Assembly: GCA_009469585.1 (NCBI GenBank) | Contig: SSXW01000010.1 | Coordinates: 51,559 to 115,558, forward strand | Length of the DNA: 64,000 nt | Direction: 5' to 3' | Source: Dechloromonas sp. Dech2017 | GTDB lineage: Bacteria > Pseudomonadota > Gammaproteobacteria > Burkholderiales > Rhodocyclaceae | The notes under the pieces: generated by a model | The model's database searches: none | What the model saw: only the letters and a program-made list of their open reading frames with translations | What the model was told of the DNA's origin: nothing | Made by a program: the position numbers and the translations under genes | Shown: positions 53,308-62,137 of the stretch, in pieces | Layout: each line of letters starts with the position of its first letter | Position numbering within the stretch: the stretch's first letter is position 1

Positions 53308-55425
53308 TCAGTCGCGCCGCTTCCACACCGTCAATTCGGACAGCGTGTGCTGGTGCTTGCGCCGCGTCTCGCGGATGACGAAGGGCACCTCCTGCGGGCC
53401 CTGGACCAGTTCGAAGCGGGCTCCAAGGAGGTCCTTGAGGCCGTCGAGCGTGGTGTAGGACTCGCCGTCCTTCTTGAAGCCGCCTATCCATTCGTCGCGC
53501 TTGGTGTGCTCCTCCAGCCAGGTGCAGGGCGAGGCGAGCACGAGCAGGCCGCCGGCATTGAGGCGCCGCGCCACGTCCTGCAGGAAGCGACGCGGGCTGT
53601 AGAGGCGGTCGATCAGGTTGGTGGCGAGGATGAGGTCGAAGCCGGTGAAGACGTCCTTCAGGTTGCAGGCGTCGCCCTGCCAGAATTCGACCCGGCCGGC
53701 CGTTTCCGCCAGGCCGAGGGTGTCGAGCCGGCGTTCGTGGTAGCTGACCAGTTCGCCCTCGTCGGGCAGGGTGTAGCGCAGGCAGCCGGTTTCCATCAGC
53801 CGGACGCCGGCCTGGATGAAGCGGGCCGAGAAGTCGATGCCGACCACCTGCGCGAAGCTGCGGGCCAGTTCGAAGCTGGCCCGGCCGGTGGCGCAGCCGA
53901 GGTCGAGGGCGCGCCCGCAGCGGCCGTTGCCGAAGCGCTGCTGGGCGTCGATGGCGATGGCGGCGACCGCCTGGGGGAAATTGGGCACGCCGAAGGCCTC
54001 GTCGCCGTAGTGGAATTCGGCGTACTGGGCGAGCAGGGCGTCGGTCTCGTAGGCCGAAACCGGGTTGGCGGCCGGGGCTTCGGCGACCACGTAGCGCAGG
54101 CCGGCATGCTGGAAGAAGTGGCGGCGGAAGGCGTAGCGCGCCGCGTGGCGCGCTTCGTTGCCGGTCGAAATCCACGATCCGCCCTTGATCAGGTTGTGGC
54201 GCTCGTCGAAGGTCGGGGTGGTGAAATCGTCGTAGATCGGGTGGACTGCGAAGCCATCGAAGGGATAGGTCGGCGTCTCGCACCACTGCCAGACGTTGCC
54301 GACCACGTCGTACAAGTCGCCGTGGGCGAAGCGGTTCACCGGGCAGCTCGACGCCCAGTGGTCGAGGTGCAGGTTGGCGGCGGCCGGTGCCTTGGGCGGC
54401 ACGTCGGCCAGGCCGGCGTGGTCGTACAGGCGGTTCCACTCGTCCTCCGAGGGCAGGCGCACCGGCAGGCCGCTGCGGCGTGCCAGCCAGCGGCAGAAGG
54501 CGCGCGCCTCCAGGCAGTTGGTCTCGACCGGCCAGTCCCAGGGCATGGCGATTTCCTCGGCCAGCAGGCGCAGCTTCCAGCCGCCGCGGTCGGGCACCCA
54601 GAAGGTCGGATGCTCGGCGCGGGCGTAGCGCTTCCAGCCCAGCCCTTCCTCGTCCCACAGGCTGTCGTCGGCATAGCCGCCGCCATCGACGAAGGCGCGG
54701 TATTCGCCGTTGCTGACCAGGTAGCGGGCCGCCCGGAAGGCGGGCACCTCGGCCTGATGCACGCCGTATTCGTTGTCCCAGCCGTAGATCGGCTCGTCCA
54801 GGGCCCGCCCCAGGCGCACCCGGCCGGCCGGGATGTCGACCAGGCCGTTCTCCGGCGCGGCGCCGCTGTCGCGGCAGGGCGCCCAGTCGGCATGCGGCCG
54901 GACATACTGGAGGGCGTGCTGGCGCATCAACACCGACGAGGTCTCGAGGTGGATGCGTTCGTGCTCGATGCCCATCAGCACCGCCCACAGCGGGTCCTTC
55001 CAGCCGATCGGCAGGGTGATGGTCGCGCGGCGGATGACCCGGTCGACCAGTTCCCGCACCCGGCCCCGGTAAGCGGCCACTTCGGCCGGCGTCGGCCACT
55101 CGTAGCGGGTGTCGTCGAGGTCGTCCCAGCTCATCTCGTCGACCCCGACCGCGAACATCGATTCCAGCCGCGGGTCGAGGCGCCGGTCGATCAGGCCGGC
55201 CAGCAGGAACTTGTTGACGAAGAAAGTCGCGGTGTGGCCGAAGTAGAAGATCAGCGGGTGGCGGAGGGCGATCGGCTTGCGGTAGTAGGCCTCGTCGCCG
55301 GCGAGCAGCGCGAACAGCGACTCGTAGCGGTCGAAAGTGGCGTGGAAGTAGGCCAGCAGTTCGGCGCGCTTGGCCTCGGCATCGTCACCGGCCAGCAGCG
55401 GCGTGCGGGGAAAGAGCGGGGTCAT
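53308..55425 (-). CDS. ovoA: 5-histidylcysteine sulfoxide synthase / 4-mercaptohistidine N-methyltransferase OvoA
   Basis: Bifunctional ovothiol-biosynthesis enzyme (705 aa). The N-terminal DinB-like domain carries the iron ligands in EHERIHLE (HX3HXE) and an earlier His in YFGHTATF. The central FGE-sulfatase/EgtB-like domain includes WDNEYGVHQAEVPAF and NVWQWCETPTYPF. The C-terminal SAM methyltransferase has LDLGCATGRASFELA. It joins histidine and cysteine with O2, and the C-terminus methylates the imidazole. Start 55425 has AGGAGG upstream; ATG 55470 is an alternative. It stands near msrBA, fitting oxidative-stress defence. The PLP lyase OvoB is not seen here. Confidence 0.94.
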   Translation of the reverse strand: MTPLFPRTPLLAGDDAEAKRAELLAYFHATFDRYESLFALLAGDEAYYRKPIALRHPLIFYFGHTATFFVNKFLLAGLIDRRLDPRLESMFAVGVDEMSWDDLDDTRYEWPTPAEVAAYRGRVRELVDRVIRRATITLPIGWKDPLWAVLMGIEHERIHLETSSVLMRQHALQYVRPHADWAPCRDSGAAPENGLVDIPAGRVRLGRALDEPIYGWDNEYGVHQAEVPAFRAARYLVSNGEYRAFVDGGGYADDSLWDEEGLGWKRYARAEHPTFWVPDRGGWKLRLLAEEIAMPWDWPVETNCLEARAFCRWLARRSGLPVRLPSEDEWNRLYDHAGLADVPPKAPAAANLHLDHWASSCPVNRFAHGDLYDVVGNVWQWCETPTYPFDGFAVHPIYDDFTTPTFDERHNLIKGGSWISTGNEARHAARYAFRRHFFQHAGLRYVVAEAPAANPVSAYETDALLAQYAEFHYGDEAFGVPNFPQAVAAIAIDAQQRFGNGRCGRALDLGCATGRASFELARSFAQVVGIDFSARFIQAGVRLMETGCLRYTLPDEGELVSYHERRLDTLGLAETAGRVEFWQGDACNLKDVFTGFDLILATNLIDRLYSPRRFLQDVARRLNAGGLLVLASPCTWLEEHTKRDEWIGGFKKDGESYTTLDGLKDLLGARFELVQGPQEVPFVIRETRRKHQHTLSELTVWKRRD

Positions 55426-55802
55426 GGTCGGGGTCGCCTCCTGGGGTCGCTGGTGGGAGGATTGTGCCACCGGAAGGGGAGGGTGGAGCGGTTCAACGGC
55501 ACGTCGTAGTCGCGGCCTCGGTCAAAGTGTGTTGAATCCGGGGATTGACATGGGTATTGATCACTACACCTGTCGCGTCAAATCATTGCACCTGAGCACG
55601 AAATGTCGTTGTCTTGAGTGGGTGGTCTCAGACAACATTCGGCCGTAATATGCCGGTCACCGATTCTCCGGACTGAACGCCTCTGAAGGGCCGCTTCACT
55701 CTGAAACCTGCCGGATGACCAATTCGGGCTTTTCGGCAAATCCGGTCGTTGGTCAATCTCGTAGAATCATGCGGCAACGCATCACTTTCCTGCCATCTCT
55801 AT
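55426..55802. other. Intergenic region without a recognised gene
   Basis: About 375 bp between divergent ovoA and the 3' end of the TauE-like gene. No convincing open frame with a ribosome binding site, no tRNA and no clear hairpin terminator is seen. Base composition drops from strongly GC-rich to moderate from about 55520 on, which marks the left border of the tartrate island. Confidence 0.6.
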
Positions 55803-56579
55803 CTATTTCATCAAAATTGGCCGTAACAGCAGCCACAATGATGTCATCAGGATCATCCAGGCAAATGCAATTCGCATTTTTTGCTCCGGTAGGCGATGAG
55901 CCATTGCAACGCCGGATGATACGGTGAGCAAGCCGCCGATCGCCATAGGCAGCCCCATCGACCAGTCCACGCTGCCGGCAGCGCCATAGGTGGCCAAGGC
56001 AATGATGGAGCAAGGGGTAACCAAGGCAAGTGAGAGGCTCTGTGCAGTGGTCTGCCGCTGTCTGAATAAGCTAGTCAGAACCGGGGTTGCAATCAGACCG
56101 CCGCCAATTCCAAGCAAACCCATGCTGGCACCCCCCAAAATCCCGACGAGTGGCATCAGGCGGATGTCTAGTTTGCTGCCTGCTTCTGCTTGAGTGACCG
56201 CGTTGCGCATCAGCATGCGCAACGCGAGAAGTAGCAAAAAGCTACCGAACACGGTACGCAGGATGTTGGGCTCCAGTTGATTGGCCACATGGGCGACTAG
56301 CCAGGTCGTGGACGATGCCAGTACGCCAATCTGCAATGCCGGGCGTCCGGGTACTGCATGGCGCCGGTTGTACCGCAACCAGCCAACCAGCAGAACGGGA
56401 ACCATCATCGCCAGTGAGGTTCCCTGCGCCATCGCCTGGTTCATGCCGAAGGCGAGGGCCAGGACAGGAATGGCAATGATGCCACCGCCAATGCCGAACA
56501 ACCCACCCGTAAAGCCCAGTGCTGCGCCAAGGGCAAGGGCGGCCAGAAGGTCGGTGATGGCCAGCCAGTGCATTGGCAT
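55803..56579 (-). CDS. TauE/SafE-family sulfite/anion exporter-like permease
   Basis: A 258-aa membrane protein with about eight helices in two related halves, each with the glycine-rich signature: GGLFGIGGGIIAIPVLAL (first) and GLLGIGGGLIATPVL (second). TauE/SafE members export sulfite or sulfonated/organic anions. Its start overlaps the stop of the tartrate/D-malate dehydrogenase gene by 1 bp, so here it may move an organic acid linked to tartrate catabolism. The substrate is inferred from context only. Confidence 0.88.
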   Translation of the reverse strand: MPMHWLAITDLLAALALGAALGFTGGLFGIGGGIIAIPVLALAFGMNQAMAQGTSLAMMVPVLLVGWLRYNRRHAVPGRPALQIGVLASSTTWLVAHVANQLEPNILRTVFGSFLLLLALRMLMRNAVTQAEAGSKLDIRLMPLVGILGGASMGLLGIGGGLIATPVLTSLFRQRQTTAQSLSLALVTPCSIIALATYGAAGSVDWSMGLPMAIGGLLTVSSGVAMAHRLPEQKMRIAFAWMILMTSLWLLLRPILMK

Positions 56580-57661
56580 TAGTTCGCGGCCAGGGTGGCG
56601 GCGACGGCCACCCCAGATTCGACGGTGGTGGCGGCGCCTCCCATGTCGGGGGTACGCGGACCATCCACCAGAACCTGCTCGATCGCCCGCATGATGGCAT
56701 CGTGCGCAGCCTTGTATTGGGGATCGCCATTGCCCAGAAAGTCGAGCATCATGGCGCCCGACCAGATCATGGCGATGGGGTTAGCAATGCCTTGGCCGTA
56801 GATATCCGGGGCAGAGCCATGCACGGGTTCGAATAGCGACGGGAAGTTGCGCTCGGGGTTGAGGTTGGCCGACGGTGCGATTCCGATTGTGCCGGTACAG
56901 GCCGGGCCGAGGTCGGACAGGATATCGCCGAACAAGTTGGAGGCGACGACGACATCGAAACGATCCGGGCTCAGCACGAAGCGGGCGGTCAGGATATCAA
57001 TGTGGTACTTGTCCCAGAGTACTTCCGGATAGTCGCTAGCCATGCTTTCGACGCGTTCGTCCCAGTAGGGCATGCTGATCGCGATGCCGTTCGATTTGGT
57101 CGCCGAAGTCAGGTGTTTCTTGGGACGTGACTGCGCCAGATCGAAGGCGAAGCGCAGGATGCGATCAACGCCCTTGCGGGTGAAGATGGACTCCTGTATC
57201 ACTGTTTCACGCTCGGTGCCCTCAAATAAGCGGCCACCAACTGACGAATACTCACCCTCGGTGTTTTCGCGGACGACATAGAAATCGATGTCGCCAACCT
57301 TACGCCCTGCTAGTGGACAGGGTACGCCGGGCATCAGGCGGACTGGCCGCAGGTTCACGTACTGGTCGAAATCACGTCGAAACCGGATCAGCGAGCCCCA
57401 TAGCGAAATGTGGTCAGGCACCGTGGCCGGCCAACCTGCGGCGCCGAAGTAGATTGCATCGAAGCCCTTGAGTTGCTCGAACCAGTCGTCCGGCATCATC
57501 TTGCCGTGCTCGAGGTAGTAATCGCAGTTCGCCCATTCGAAGGTCGTGAATTCGAGATCGAGGCCGAATTTTCGGGCTGCCACAGCGAGTACGCGCAGGC
57601 CTTCAGGCATGACCTCCTTGCCAATGCCGTCGCCTTCAATGACCGCAATCCTGTGCTTCAT
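56579..57661 (-). CDS. ttuC: Tartrate dehydrogenase / D-malate dehydrogenase (TtuC/DmlA family)
   Basis: NAD-dependent beta-decarboxylating dehydrogenase of the isocitrate/isopropylmalate family (360 aa). It has RRDFDQYVNLRPVRLMPG, the substrate Arg/Tyr region VRENTEGEYSSVGGR and the metal-binding region ASNLFGDILSDLGP. The NTEGEYSSVGG pattern separates the tartrate/D-malate branch from LeuB. The position beside ttdAB and LysR genes supports tartrate or D-malate catabolism. First gene of a two-gene operon, divergent from a LysR regulator with a dyad between them. Confidence 0.91.
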   Translation of the reverse strand: MKHRIAVIEGDGIGKEVMPEGLRVLAVAARKFGLDLEFTTFEWANCDYYLEHGKMMPDDWFEQLKGFDAIYFGAAGWPATVPDHISLWGSLIRFRRDFDQYVNLRPVRLMPGVPCPLAGRKVGDIDFYVVRENTEGEYSSVGGRLFEGTERETVIQESIFTRKGVDRILRFAFDLAQSRPKKHLTSATKSNGIAISMPYWDERVESMASDYPEVLWDKYHIDILTARFVLSPDRFDVVVASNLFGDILSDLGPACTGTIGIAPSANLNPERNFPSLFEPVHGSAPDIYGQGIANPIAMIWSGAMMLDFLGNGDPQYKAAHDAIMRAIEQVLVDGPRTPDMGGAATTVESGVAVAATLAAN

Positions 57662-57693
57662 GTCCCTCTCCTTTCGATTGAACGAATATAAAG

Positions 57694-57714
57694 TTCATCT
57701 AGCTTATAGGTGAA
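57694..57714. promoter_or_regulatory. Predicted LysR binding site between ttuC and its regulator
   Basis: TTCATCTA-N5-TAGGTGAA is a dyad with 7 of 8 matching pairs, centred 43 bp upstream of ttuC and 58 bp upstream of the LysR gene in AT-rich DNA. The spacing and T-N11-A type core suit a LysR recognition site. Confidence 0.7.
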
Positions 57715-57761
57715 GAAAATATTTACAATTCGCTAATATGTAGACTCAGAGAATACGATTC

Positions 57762-58676
57762 GTGAACATTAAGCCCCAACTTGAAGACCTTCGCCTATTC
57801 TGTGTCGTTGCTCGCAATCGCAGCTTTGCCGAAACAGCCCGCGAGCTGGGTGTTTCCAAGGCATTGGTCAGCAAGCGAATCGCATTGCTCGAAAGCGGAA
57901 TCCAGGAGAGGCTATTCCACCGGACAACACGCAACGTCCTGCTGACCTCTCCAGGCGAAATAGTCCATCAATGGGCGCAGCGCATCCTTGAAGATGTCGA
58001 CTTGATGGGTGAGGCAATTTCACGGGAAAAGGCAGCACCCCACGGATTATTGCGAATCTGTAGCAGCACCGGTTTTGGCCGTAGCCGTCTGGCACCAGCG
58101 CTATCCGAAATGGCCCGCCAGTTTCCGCAGCTTGAAATACAGGTTGAACTGTTCGACCGCCCGGTCGACCTAGTCGATGAGGGTTTCCAACTCGACATCC
58201 GGATCGGACAGGTACGCGAGGGCAATGTCATCAAACGCCGGATTGCTCGTAACAGAAGGGTACTCTGCGCTTCCCCAGCCTACCTTGAGCGCTATGGGGT
58301 GCCGCAATCCCTTGAGGACCTGAAAATCCACCGCTGCATTCCGATCCGCGAACGGGATCAGGATTTCGGACGCTGGGAACTGGAAGGGCCGAACGGCCCC
58401 ATCGCGATTAAGGTCAGCGGACCGCTTTCAGCCAACAACGGCGAAATCGTCCGCCAATGGGCCATCGATGGTCATGGCATCATCCTGCGCTCGACCTGGG
58501 ATGTCAGCAGGGAAATCGAAGCAGGGGAACTGGTGCCGGTGTTGCCTGCCTATTTTCAGGAGGCTGATGTATGGGCTGTCTATCCATCCCGACTGTCGGT
58601 GTCTGCAAAGGTTAAAGTCTGTGTCGAGTTTCTGGAGACTTGGTTCGAGCAGACTGGGATGAACGGAGACTTATAG
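57762..58676 (+). CDS. LysR-family regulator (divergent from ttuC)
   Basis: A 304-aa LysR protein starting at GTG 57762. The N-terminal winged HTH has SFAETARELGVSKALVSKRI and the C-terminal effector domain is of the DmlR/CrgA type (RLAPALSEMARQFPQLEIQ). It is divergent from ttuC with a dyad in the shared region, so it probably controls ttuC-tauE in response to tartrate or D-malate. It ends tail-to-tail (3-bp gap) with a second LysR gene. Confidence 0.92.
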   Translation: MNIKPQLEDLRLFCVVARNRSFAETARELGVSKALVSKRIALLESGIQERLFHRTTRNVLLTSPGEIVHQWAQRILEDVDLMGEAISREKAAPHGLLRICSSTGFGRSRLAPALSEMARQFPQLEIQVELFDRPVDLVDEGFQLDIRIGQVREGNVIKRRIARNRRVLCASPAYLERYGVPQSLEDLKIHRCIPIRERDQDFGRWELEGPNGPIAIKVSGPLSANNGEIVRQWAIDGHGIILRSTWDVSREIEAGELVPVLPAYFQEADVWAVYPSRLSVSAKVKVCVEFLETWFEQTGMNGDL

Positions 58677-58679
58677 GCA

Positions 58680-59603
58680 TCACCAGTTCGACTTGTTTTG
58701 GCTTGGGCTATCAGCGTGTCGACTTAAGTTTTCGCGCATGTACTCGACAAAATAGGCAACCTTGGCCGAAAGGTTCAGGCGCTCCAGATAGACGGCATAG
58801 ACGTCGGCGGTCGGGGTGTCGTAATCGGCCAGAACCTGGACGAGTCGGCCACTACGCAGATATTTGGCAACATCCCATTCGGCGCGCATCAGGATGCCGT
58901 GTCCTTCCAGGGCCCAGTTGAGCCCAACTTCACCGTCGTTTGTACTCAGCTTGCCGTGCACTTTGACAGTTTCAGTCTGCTTGCCCTTGATTAGCCGCCA
59001 GTTGCCGTAAGCGGACTCGTTCTGGCGCAGCACGATGCACTGGTGTTGGGTCAGATCGTGCGGGTAGGTAGGCTGGCCGGCTGCGCGAAGGTAGGCCGGC
59101 GAGGCACAGAGCAGGCGTCGGTTGGCGGCTATCTTCTTGGCGATCAAACGGGAATCGGGCTGCTCGCCGAAGCGGATCGAGACATCGATGGCTTCGTCCG
59201 GCAGGTTGATAGGACGATCGGTCAGGTGCAGTTGCACTTCTACGTCCGGGTAGGTTTTGGTGAAGGCAGAGATAGCCGGGCCGATGTAGGAACGACCAAA
59301 ACCGAGTGGTGCATTGACTCGTAGCAGGCCTTTCGGTGCTGCTCGGCTGCTTGAAACCTGGCGTTCCAGATCGTCGATCTCGCCCAGGATACGCAGCGCA
59401 TTCTCGAAATAGACATCCCCTTCGCTGGTCAGGCTGATCCGGCGCGTCGTCCGGTTGAGGAGGCGTACCCCAAGGCGCTCTTCCAGTTGTGTCAGGCGAC
59501 GTGACACTGCTGGCGGGGTTAAATTCAGCTCCCGCGCTGTTGCCGCGAGGCTGCCTTGTTTGATCAGCAGGCAAAAGAATGCCAATTCGGAATCGCTGTT
59601 CAT
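58680..59603 (-). CDS. LysR-family regulator (divergent from the MFS-ttdAB operon)
   Basis: A 307-aa LysR protein. The HTH is QGSLAATARELNLTPPAVSR, followed by an effector domain similar in layout to its neighbour (GFGRSYIGPAISAFTKTYPD). It is divergent from the MFS transporter gene with an AT-rich dyad between them, so it is the likely regulator of MFS-dctP-ttdAB. The two LysR proteins resemble each other and may be an old duplication. Confidence 0.93.
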   Translation of the reverse strand: MNSDSELAFFCLLIKQGSLAATARELNLTPPAVSRRLTQLEERLGVRLLNRTTRRISLTSEGDVYFENALRILGEIDDLERQVSSSRAAPKGLLRVNAPLGFGRSYIGPAISAFTKTYPDVEVQLHLTDRPINLPDEAIDVSIRFGEQPDSRLIAKKIAANRRLLCASPAYLRAAGQPTYPHDLTQHQCIVLRQNESAYGNWRLIKGKQTETVKVHGKLSTNDGEVGLNWALEGHGILMRAEWDVAKYLRSGRLVQVLADYDTPTADVYAVYLERLNLSAKVAYFVEYMRENLSRHADSPSQNKSNW

Positions 59604-59621
59604 TATTCAGTTTTTTGCAAT

Positions 59622-59648
59622 GATGAATTAACTATATATCGATTCATC
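59622..59648. promoter_or_regulatory. Predicted LysR binding site upstream of the MFS-ttdAB operon
   Basis: GATGAAT-N13-ATTCATC is a perfect 7-bp dyad around an AT-only centre, placed between the divergent LysR and MFS genes. Its half sites (GATGAA/TTCATC) match those of the dyad at 57694-57714 but in inverted order. Confidence 0.65.
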
Positions 59649-59701
59649 TTTTTTCCAAAACTCCTAATCTCCGTTCCACGCAACCTATAACGGAGACAAA
59701 A

Positions 59702-61003
59702 ATGGAAATGGATATCGAGAGGCGGACCTTACGCCGAATTACCTGGCGCATTGTGCCTTTCATCATGCTGCTGTATTTCATAGCCTACTTGGACCGGGTC
59801 AATATCGGCTTTGCCGCCTTGACCATGAAACAGGACTTGGGCTTTACCGCATCTATCCTCGGTTTTGGTGCAGGCATATTCTTCTGGGGCTACTTCCTGT
59901 TCGAAGTGCCTTCCAATATCGTTTTGCATAAGGTTGGCGCACGAATCTGGATTGCCAGGGTGATGGTGACCTGGGGCATTATTTCCGGCTGCATGGCCTT
60001 CGTCGAAGGAGCAACCAGCTTCTACGTGATGCGATTCCTGCTTGGCGCGGCTGAGGCCGGTTTCTTCCCTGGCATCATTCTGTATCTCAGCTATTGGTTC
60101 CCGGCCCGACATCGGGCGGGTGTGACGGCCTTCTTCATGGCAGCAGCACCGATTTCGACGGCTCTCGGCTCGCCGATCTCTGCAGCCCTGCTTGAAATGA
60201 ACGGCGTCATGGGTATGCACGGATGGCAGTGGATGTTCATTCTCGAAGCGATCCCCGCCCTGATTCTTGGCGTAGTGGTTTTCTTCTACATGACGGACCG
60301 TCCTGAAAAAGCGAAGTGGCTGAAGGATGACGAGCGCGCTTGGCTGGTTAATGCCATGAATGCCGAAAACGCCGCAAAGGGGGATGGCGCCAAACATAGT
60401 ATCCTGAGCGGCTTGGCCAATCCCCGTGTGATTGCCTTGGCCTTGATCTATTTCGGCACCTCGGCCGGCCTGTACACCCTCGGTATCTGGGCACCGCAGA
60501 TCATCAAGCAACTGGGCGTCTCGTCGATGACTGTCGGCTTCCTGAATGCCATTCCGCCTATTGTCTCCGTCATCGCCATGGTCTTGTGGTCACGCCACTC
60601 CGACCGCACTGGCGAGCGAACCTGGCACGTCATCCTGGCTTGCCTGGCCGCCTCCATCGGTCTGGTCATTGCCGCCGGAGCCAACAGCGTCGTCGGCCTG
60701 ATTGCCGCCCTGACCATCGTCAATATCGGTATCAGCTGCGCCAAGCCGCCTCTGTGGAGCATGCCTACCATGTTCCTGTCCGGTGCCGCTGCCGCCACGG
60801 GCATCGCCACCATCAACTCGATCGGCAATCTGGGCGGCTTTGCCGGACCGGCCATGATCGGCTGGGTCAAGGATCAGACCGGCAGCTATGCCGGCGGCCT
60901 CTACTTCGTCGCCGGCCTGCTTGTCATGTCGGCTGTGCTGACCCTGCTACTGGCCCGTTCGCCGAAGCCGGCACTTGCCACCGCCGAAGTGGCGGCCCAT
61001 TAA
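59702..61003 (+). CDS. MFS anion:cation symporter family transporter (TtuB-like)
   Basis: A 12-helix MFS protein (433 aa) of the ACS family, with the opening IVPFIMLLYFIAYLDRVNIG, SNIVLHKVGARIW and the loop motif YWFPARHRAGVTAFFM. ACS members carry organic acids such as tartrate, phthalate or hexuronates. First gene of the operon leading to dctP and ttdAB; tartrate uptake is the contextual inference. A gagacaaaa motif precedes the ATG. Confidence 0.91.
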   Translation: MEMDIERRTLRRITWRIVPFIMLLYFIAYLDRVNIGFAALTMKQDLGFTASILGFGAGIFFWGYFLFEVPSNIVLHKVGARIWIARVMVTWGIISGCMAFVEGATSFYVMRFLLGAAEAGFFPGIILYLSYWFPARHRAGVTAFFMAAAPISTALGSPISAALLEMNGVMGMHGWQWMFILEAIPALILGVVVFFYMTDRPEKAKWLKDDERAWLVNAMNAENAAKGDGAKHSILSGLANPRVIALALIYFGTSAGLYTLGIWAPQIIKQLGVSSMTVGFLNAIPPIVSVIAMVLWSRHSDRTGERTWHVILACLAASIGLVIAAGANSVVGLIAALTIVNIGISCAKPPLWSMPTMFLSGAAAATGIATINSIGNLGGFAGPAMIGWVKDQTGSYAGGLYFVAGLLVMSAVLTLLLARSPKPALATAEVAAH

Positions 61004-61023
61004 ACAAAATCCAGGAGATACCA

Positions 61024-62022
61024 ATGAAAAAAATCGTCACTCTCACAGCCATCGCGCTGTTTGGCCTTGCAGCCCATGCCGGCGAACCCATTGTGATCAA
61101 GTTCAGTCACGTTGTCGCCGCCGACACTGCAAAGGGCAAAGCGGCCGAACTGTTCAAGAAAATCGCCGAACAAAAAACCCGTGGTGCTGTGCGAATCGAT
61201 GTCTTTCACAACTCGACCCTCTACAAGGACAAGGAAGAAATCGAGGCTTTGCAACTGGGCGCTGTCCAGATGCTGGCCCCGACGCCCGGGAAGTTCGGAC
61301 CGATGGGCCTGAAGGAATTCGAGGCCCTGGATCTGCCCTTCCTTTTCGATAATTTCGACGAGGAAATGCAAGTGACAACCGGCCCGATCGGCCGCCAATT
61401 GCTGCAAAAGCTCGAATCCCGGGGCGTCACTGGGTTGGCTTTCTGGAACAACGGCTTCAAGCAGCTGGCCAGCAACAAACCCGTACGCAAGGTGGACGAC
61501 TTCAAGGGACAGAAGCTACGTATCGTCTCTTCGAAAGTGGTCGAGGCCCAGATGCGTTCTGTCTCGGCCATCCCGCAGGTGATGGCATTCGGCGATCTCT
61601 ACACCGCATTGCAGACCGGGGTGGTCGATGGGCATGAGAACCCGACCAACGTGATCTATCCCTCGAAAATGTACGAAGTCCAGAAGTATCTGACCATTTC
61701 CGATCACAGCTATCACGGCTACGCAGTGATTACCAACCAGAAATTCTGGAAGGGCCTGCCGCCCGATATTCGCACGCAACTGGAAGCAGCCCTTGCCGAA
61801 ACCACGGATTGGTTCCACAAGGCGACCATCAAGGAAAGCCAGGAGGGTCTCGACGCCATCGCCAAATCGGGCAAGACGCAGATCATCAGGCTGACGGCGG
61901 AAGAGCGCCTGGGCTGGAAGAAAGCCATGATCAAGACGCACACAGAAATGGCCGATCGCGTCGGGCGCCCGTTCCTGGAGTCCATCTACAAGGAAACCAA
62001 CTTCAATCCGGCGGCGCTGTAA
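61024..62022 (+). CDS. Orphan TRAP-type C4-dicarboxylate-binding protein (DctP paralogue)
   Basis: A periplasmic receptor of 332 aa with a signal peptide (about 1-19, ending AHA). It is plainly homologous to the DctP at 3104-4108: PIVIKFSHVVAADTAKGKAA, TLYKDKEEIEALQLGAVQML and LQTGVVDGHENPTN. No dctQ or dctM gene adjoins it; it lies between an MFS carrier and ttdA. It may hand its ligand to the DctQM at 4167-6160, or act as a sensor. Start ATG 61024 has aggagatacc upstream. Confidence 0.93.
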   Translation: MKKIVTLTAIALFGLAAHAGEPIVIKFSHVVAADTAKGKAAELFKKIAEQKTRGAVRIDVFHNSTLYKDKEEIEALQLGAVQMLAPTPGKFGPMGLKEFEALDLPFLFDNFDEEMQVTTGPIGRQLLQKLESRGVTGLAFWNNGFKQLASNKPVRKVDDFKGQKLRIVSSKVVEAQMRSVSAIPQVMAFGDLYTALQTGVVDGHENPTNVIYPSKMYEVQKYLTISDHSYHGYAVITNQKFWKGLPPDIRTQLEAALAETTDWFHKATIKESQEGLDAIAKSGKTQIIRLTAEERLGWKKAMIKTHTEMADRVGRPFLESIYKETNFNPAAL

Positions 62023-62137
62023 GCGTTTGCAGCGAACGCGCCCGACCCGGGCTGTATCGCGACGAGCATCGCTGTCGGCAAGCCGCCGCTTCGCTCGTTG
62101 CCCCTTCTGAGAACCACAACGATCTATGGAGAATTTC

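Noticed and set aside
62126..62137. Earlier start for ttdA at ATG 62126
   Set aside because: The ggag ribosome binding site lies after this ATG and correctly precedes ATG 62138.
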